DNA from: Agromyces protaetiae
Lineage (GTDB): Bacteria; Actinomycetota; Actinomycetes; Actinomycetales; Microbacteriaceae
Length of the DNA: 64,000 nucleotides
Direction: 5' to 3'
NCBI RefSeq assembly: GCF_030866785.1
Contig: NZ_CP133018.1
Location: forward strand, 3,968,001 to 4,032,000
The notes beneath the pieces are model-generated. The model was not told the DNA's origin. It saw only the letters and a list, made by a program, of their open reading frames with translations, and did not search any database. The translations under genes were made by a program, and so were the position numbers. Positions 60,502 to 64,000 of this stretch are shown here, piece after piece (position 1 is the first letter of the stretch; the number at the start of each line of letters is the position of its first letter).

Positions 60502-61544
60502 CTGAGCCCCTTCTTCAGGATGACGACGAGGAATGCGACGCCGCCGACGAACTCGATGATGATCGTCACGAGGCCCGCGGCGTAGAAGACGTGCTGCAGC
60601 ACGAAGTACGCCCCGAGCAGCGTCGCGATCGCGACGAGCACGGCCATGGGCAGCGTGCGCGCATGGTCGTCGACGCGGACGAACTGGTAGGTCATGGTCG
60701 CGACCAGGAACCCGAAGAACGTCATCGGCCCGACCATGGTCGTCGAGATCGAGATGAGTGCGGCCACGACGACGAGGAGCGCGACGACCTCGCGCCGGTA
60801 GCGCAGGCCGAGGTTCGTCGCGGCGTCGCGGCCGAGCGCGAGCACGTCGAGGCTGCGACGGCGCAGCCACATGAGCACCGCGACAGCCGCCACGATGACG
60901 CCCGCCCACGGCAGCACCTCGGGGTTGCCGCGCCCGATGCTGCCGAACAGCCGCGCCGCGAGGATGTCGAACTCGCTCGGCGTCAGCAGCCGCTGCAGGA
61001 ACGTCGACACCGAGGCGAAGCCGACCCCGAGCACGACCCCGACGAGCAGCAGCACGTGCAGGTTCTGCCGCTTCCCGGAGAACAGCCAGCCGTACAGCAC
61101 GCTCGCGAACACGATCATGGCGAGGCTCTGCACGACGATCTTGCCGACGCCCTCGACCTGCGTCGCGGCCATGCCGAACACGAAGACGAGCGCCGTCTGC
61201 ATGAGCGTGTACAGCGCGTCGAAGCCGAGGATCGAGGGGGTCAGGATGCGGTTGCCGGTCGCGGTGTGGAACAGCACGGTCGCGAGCGCCTGGCAGGTCG
61301 CCACGAGGGCGATGGTGCCGACCGCGGTCGCCCGGGACTGCACGATGATCCAGAAGCCGGGCTCGCCGAACGGCAGCGGATTCGCCCAGGTGAGCAGCAG
61401 CACGGCGAACACGATCGCGAGGCCCCCCGCGACGGTGAGCCCGATGACCTGGGCGCGATCGGTGCGCGCGGTCGTCGCGGACCGCGCGGCGCGCGCGGCG
61501 GGGCGGATGCCTCGGGCCGAGCCGTGCACGGTCGCCTCAGCCAC
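60498..61544 (-). CDS. Ferric siderophore ABC transporter permease 2 (FecCD family)
   Basis: The product is 348 aa. A 34-residue Ala/Arg-rich tail precedes about nine membrane helices. FecCD landmarks include LATVLFHTATGNRILTPSILGFDALYTL near helix 3, ALGRDAATNLGLRYRREVVALLVVVAAL and MTFFGFLVATMTYQFV. It forms a heterodimeric channel with the next permease, which it overlaps by 8 nt. Confidence 0.94.
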   Translation of the reverse strand: MAEATVHGSARGIRPAARAARSATTARTDRAQVIGLTVAGGLAIVFAVLLLTWANPLPFGEPGFWIIVQSRATAVGTIALVATCQALATVLFHTATGNRILTPSILGFDALYTLMQTALVFVFGMAATQVEGVGKIVVQSLAMIVFASVLYGWLFSGKRQNLHVLLLVGVVLGVGFASVSTFLQRLLTPSEFDILAARLFGSIGRGNPEVLPWAGVIVAAVAVLMWLRRRSLDVLALGRDAATNLGLRYRREVVALLVVVAALISISTTMVGPMTFFGFLVATMTYQFVRVDDHARTLPMAVLVAIATLLGAYFVLQHVFYAAGLVTIIIEFVGGVAFLVVILKKGLR

Positions 61545-62535
61545 GGCGCCGGACCAGGAGCGTGACGAAGACCGCGCTGCCGACGATGCCGAGCACCATC
61601 GACACCGGGACCTCGAACGGCCAGCGCACGACGCGCCCGATGAGGTCGCAGACGGTGACGAGCAGGACGCCGCCGAGGCACACCCACGGCAGGTTGCTGC
61701 GGAGGTCGTCGCCGCGGATCATGGACACGATGTTCGGCACGACGAGGCCGATGAACGGCAGGAACCCGACGACCACGGTCGTCACGCCCGTCGCGACGGC
61801 GACCAGCGCGGTCCCGCCGAAGAGCACGACCTCGTATCGCAGGCCGACCGAGGTCGCGACGTCGCGACCCAGGCCGGCGACGGTGAACCGGTCGGCCGCG
61901 ATGAACACGAGGAGCGTCACGATCGCGACCACCCACAGCACCTCGTACCGGCCGCGCACCACGCTCGTGAAGCTGCCCATGAACCAGGTGCCGAGCATCT
62001 GCAGCGAGTTCGTGGATGCCGCGAGGAAGGTCGTGAACGCGCTCACGACCGCACCGAGCATGATGCCGATGAGCGGCACCACGAGGGTGGTGCGCAGCAC
62101 GACCCGGCGAAGCACCGCCAGGAAGACGAGCGTGCCGGCGAACGCGGTGAGGCTCGCGACGATCATCTGCGTGGTGAGCCCGGCGGCCGGTGCGATGAGC
62201 ACGGTGAGCAGCAGGCCGAGCGCCGCCCACTCGGTCGTGCCGGCGGTGGTCGCGTCGACGAAGCGGTTCTGCGTGAGCATCTGCATGACGAGCCCGCTGA
62301 CCGCCATTGCGCAACCGGCGAGGACCAACGCGATCGTGCGCGGGATGCGCGTGATCGCGAACATCTCGCCGCCGAGCTCGCCGCCGACGACGTCGTAGAC
62401 CCCGACGAACAGGGACGCGGCGAGCACGGCCAGGGTGACGAGCAACGCCGCGGGCAACGCGAAGCGCCGGAGGCGCGCACCGCGACGGGTGCGCACCTCC
62501 GGGCCGACGGCGGATGCCGTTCGCGAGGTCGTCAC
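61537..62535 (-). CDS. Ferric siderophore ABC transporter permease 1 (FecCD family)
   Basis: The product is 332 aa. Typical FecCD blocks are RIPRTIALVLAGCAMAVSGLVMQMLTQNRFVD, FTVAGLGRDVATSVGLRYEVV and GFLPFIGLVVPNIVSMIRGDDLR. About nine hydrophobic helices are present. The start is a GTG 5 nt after the binding-protein stop, so the two are closely coupled. Confidence 0.94.
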   Translation of the reverse strand: MTTSRTASAVGPEVRTRRGARLRRFALPAALLVTLAVLAASLFVGVYDVVGGELGGEMFAITRIPRTIALVLAGCAMAVSGLVMQMLTQNRFVDATTAGTTEWAALGLLLTVLIAPAAGLTTQMIVASLTAFAGTLVFLAVLRRVVLRTTLVVPLIGIMLGAVVSAFTTFLAASTNSLQMLGTWFMGSFTSVVRGRYEVLWVVAIVTLLVFIAADRFTVAGLGRDVATSVGLRYEVVLFGGTALVAVATGVTTVVVGFLPFIGLVVPNIVSMIRGDDLRSNLPWVCLGGVLLVTVCDLIGRVVRWPFEVPVSMVLGIVGSAVFVTLLVRRRG

Positions 62536-62540
62536 GGGGC

Positions 62541-63530
62541 TCAGGCTCCGAACGCCTCGGCGATCTGCTCGTAGAGCGCGGTGTACGACTGGATGTCCTC
62601 GGTGAGGTAGAAGTTCGGGTCGACGTAGATGATCTGGCCCTCCTTCACCGCGGTCACGTTGGCGAGCGCCTCCGAGCCCTCGATGAGCTCCACCGCCGGC
62701 ACATACCCCTCGGCGTTGGTGAGGGCGCCGTCGCGGTCCATCACGATGAGCCAGTCGGGGTTCGCGGCCGCGATCGCCTCGACGCTGATGTCGTCGCCGT
62801 GCGAGGTGTCCTCCGCGGCCTGCTCGATGGCGGGCACGAGGTCGAGGGTCGGGTACAGCACGCCGAGGCTGCGGCCGGTCACCGGCGCGATGTAGGCGAT
62901 CTCGCCGCCTGAGGTGAGCAGCGTGGTGACGGTCGACTCGCCGTCGTAGGCGCCCTTCGCCTCGTCGATCGCCGACTCGAACGCGGCCGCGAGCTCTGCG
63001 GCCTCCGCCTCACGGTCGAAGATCTGGCCGAGGATCTCGATCTGACGGACGAGCTCGGCACCCGGCTCCTCACCCTCGCGGGGTGCGATCTCGATGACCG
63101 CCGCGTCGGGGTTCTGCGCCACGATCGCATCGTACGACTCCGCGAAGCGGTACCCGCCGATCACGAGGTCGGGCTGAGCGGCGACGATCGACTCGAGCTT
63201 CGGCTCGAAGTGCGCGCCCGCGTCGAGCACCGCCTCGTCGTCCGTGTAGACCGGCCAGATCGTGCCCATGATCTGCTTCGGCGCCGCGACGAGCGGCACG
63301 TCCCAGGCCGACAGCGTCTCGAACACGTGATTGTCGAGCGCGACGACGCGCTCGGGGTTCACCGGCACCTCGATCTCGCCGTGGTTGTCCTCGATCGTGA
63401 TCGTGCCGCTCGCGGCCGCACTCGTCGCCGGTTCCTCGGCATCGCTCGCGGGAGCGGCACACCCCGTGAACGCGAGCGACACGGCGGCGAGCGCGCTGAT
63501 GACGATGAGGTCGGAACGGCGTCTGGGCAT
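62541..63530 (-). CDS. Ferric siderophore-binding lipoprotein (SBP family 8)
   Basis: The product is 329 aa. The signal ends in the lipobox AFTGC. The mature protein is a two-lobed helical-backbone binder: ERVVALDNHVFETLSAWDVPLVAAPK, LESIVAAQPDLVIGG, and EAIAAANPDWLIVMDRDG in the second lobe. The pattern resembles CeuE/FatB/YclQ-type catecholate or petrobactin binders. Expression is expected under iron limitation from the IdeR box 52 bp upstream. Confidence 0.93.
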   Translation of the reverse strand: MPRRRSDLIVISALAAVSLAFTGCAAPASDAEEPATSAAASGTITIEDNHGEIEVPVNPERVVALDNHVFETLSAWDVPLVAAPKQIMGTIWPVYTDDEAVLDAGAHFEPKLESIVAAQPDLVIGGYRFAESYDAIVAQNPDAAVIEIAPREGEEPGAELVRQIEILGQIFDREAEAAELAAAFESAIDEAKGAYDGESTVTTLLTSGGEIAYIAPVTGRSLGVLYPTLDLVPAIEQAAEDTSHGDDISVEAIAAANPDWLIVMDRDGALTNAEGYVPAVELIEGSEALANVTAVKEGQIIYVDPNFYLTEDIQSYTALYEQIAEAFGA

Positions 63531-63582
63531 GGCGGAAGAGCTCCATTTCCTTCACTGGATGCTGATGCAGAAGCGCATCGAA

Positions 63583-63601
63583 TTAGGTAAGGCTAACCTA
63601 T
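63583..63601 (-). promoter_or_regulatory. IdeR/DtxR iron box upstream of the siderophore operon
   Basis: TTAGGTAAGGCTAACCTAT matches the 19-bp DtxR/IdeR consensus TTAGGTTAGSCTAACCTAA at 17 positions. It lies 52 bp upstream of the binding-protein gene. With Fe(II) bound, the regulator would block transcription of the five-gene uptake operon. Confidence 0.88.
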
Positions 63602-63633
63602 ATCTGGTGATGGAATCGCGAAAGGGGCTGCAC

Positions 63634-64000
63634 TCAGACGAGGCGCTGGACGAGTTCGACGGCGATCGCTTCGTCGTCATCCGCGCTGAGCCCGCTCACC
63701 CCCACGGCGCCCAGCACCGCTCCCCCCGAGCGCACGGGCTCACCCCCGGGCACGACCAGGAGCTCGTCGTCTCCGAGTTGCTCGAGGTCGAGGCGCCCGT
63801 CCGCCACCGATGCCGCCGCCTCCCGCGTGCTGCGCCGCAACAGCACGGCGGTGTACGCCTTCCGCAGTGCGACGCGACGCGGGAGCGGACCGACGAGGTC
63901 GTGGGCTCCGAACGCGACGAGCTCGCCGGCGGGCCCGACGACCGCGACCGCGACCCCGCTCGTCTCACCGTGTGCGGCACGAGCGTCGTTCAGCCCCCCA
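63634..64000 (-). CDS. GlcG/HbpS-like heme-binding-fold protein, C-terminal part (cut by window edge)
   Basis: About 122 C-terminal codons are visible; the 5' end lies beyond the window. The sequence AVAVVGPAGELVAFG, then ALRKAYTAVLLRRSTRE, then VPGGEPVRSGGAVLGAVGVSGLSADDDEAIAVELVQ is the GlcG/HbpS (DUF336) pattern. Members bind heme or cofactors and some respond to redox or iron stress. It is on the same strand as the siderophore operon, but the IdeR box lies between them, so it is probably a separate unit. Confidence 0.85.
   Translation of the reverse strand, partial: GGLNDARAAHGETSGVAVAVVGPAGELVAFGAHDLVGPLPRRVALRKAYTAVLLRRSTREAAASVADGRLDLEQLGDDELLVVPGGEPVRSGGAVLGAVGVSGLSADDDEAIAVELVQRLV

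Overview
The DNA is very GC-rich, most genes sit in tight same-strand operons with 4-nt ATGA/GTGA stop-start overlaps, and the markers are actinobacterial: an F420-dependent glucose-6-phosphate dehydrogenase, a LANTG-type sorting signal, an IdeR/DtxR iron box and alditol oxidase. A Microbacteriaceae-like chromosome (for example an Agromyces relative) fits best, but that assignment is inference. No rRNA, tRNA, CRISPR array, transposase or phage gene was recognised.

Layout. 1-1 kb: the start of a Gfo/Idh/MocA oxidoreductase (cut by the window edge) and a DoxX-like membrane protein. 1-6 kb: a giant cell-wall-anchored calcineurin-type phosphoesterase with three lamin-tail domains. 6.4-7.2 kb: a nitrilase-family amidohydrolase. 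7.4-15.3 kb: a complete K+ uptake operon, kdpFABC plus kdpDE, headed by an unlisted 46-aa membrane peptide. 15.3-16.9 kb: an orphan Phd/YefM antitoxin whose RelE toxin has been internally deleted, then a divergent TetR/RidA pair.

17-29.7 kb: an eleven-gene minus-strand operon controlled by a divergent XRE-cupin regulator. In transcription order it encodes an amidinotransferase/deiminase-fold enzyme, an M20 carbamoylase-like amidase, a ThDP enzyme, a D-2-hydroxyacid dehydrogenase, an argininosuccinate-lyase-family enzyme, a polar amino acid ABC importer, a luciferase-like oxidoreductase and two NodB-fold hydrolases. One of the NodB proteins has lost both metal-binding histidines. The set looks like uptake and dismantling of a guanidino/ureido, possibly cyclic, nitrogen compound.

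29.8-32.5 kb: fgd behind a perfect 4 x 20-bp tandem repeat, alditol oxidase and a small conserved protein. 32.5-43 kb: a second catabolic operon under a divergent LacI regulator, with an Opp/Dpp-type importer (ATPases, permeases, binding protein), a bicupin, an SDR, an asparaginase and a third NodB hydrolase, a combination suggesting amide or cyclic-imide substrates.

43-58.8 kb: a carbohydrate island. A sugar ABC importer, a Zn-alcohol dehydrogenase and a CitE-like protein diverge from a YihV-like kinase, a YihT-like aldolase, a DeoR regulator, a beta-decarboxylating dehydrogenase and an aldehyde dehydrogenase. An SDR, a GH2 glycosidase, a TIM-barrel isomerase and an SMP-30 lactonase follow. 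The kinase/aldolase pair resembles the core of sulfo-EMP glycolysis, but the surrounding enzymes do not match that pathway, so it is either a variant sulfosugar route or an analogous route for a carboxylated sugar. 58.9-64 kb: an IdeR-box-controlled ferric-siderophore ABC importer with a siderophore-interacting reductase, then a GlcG/HbpS-like gene cut by the right edge.
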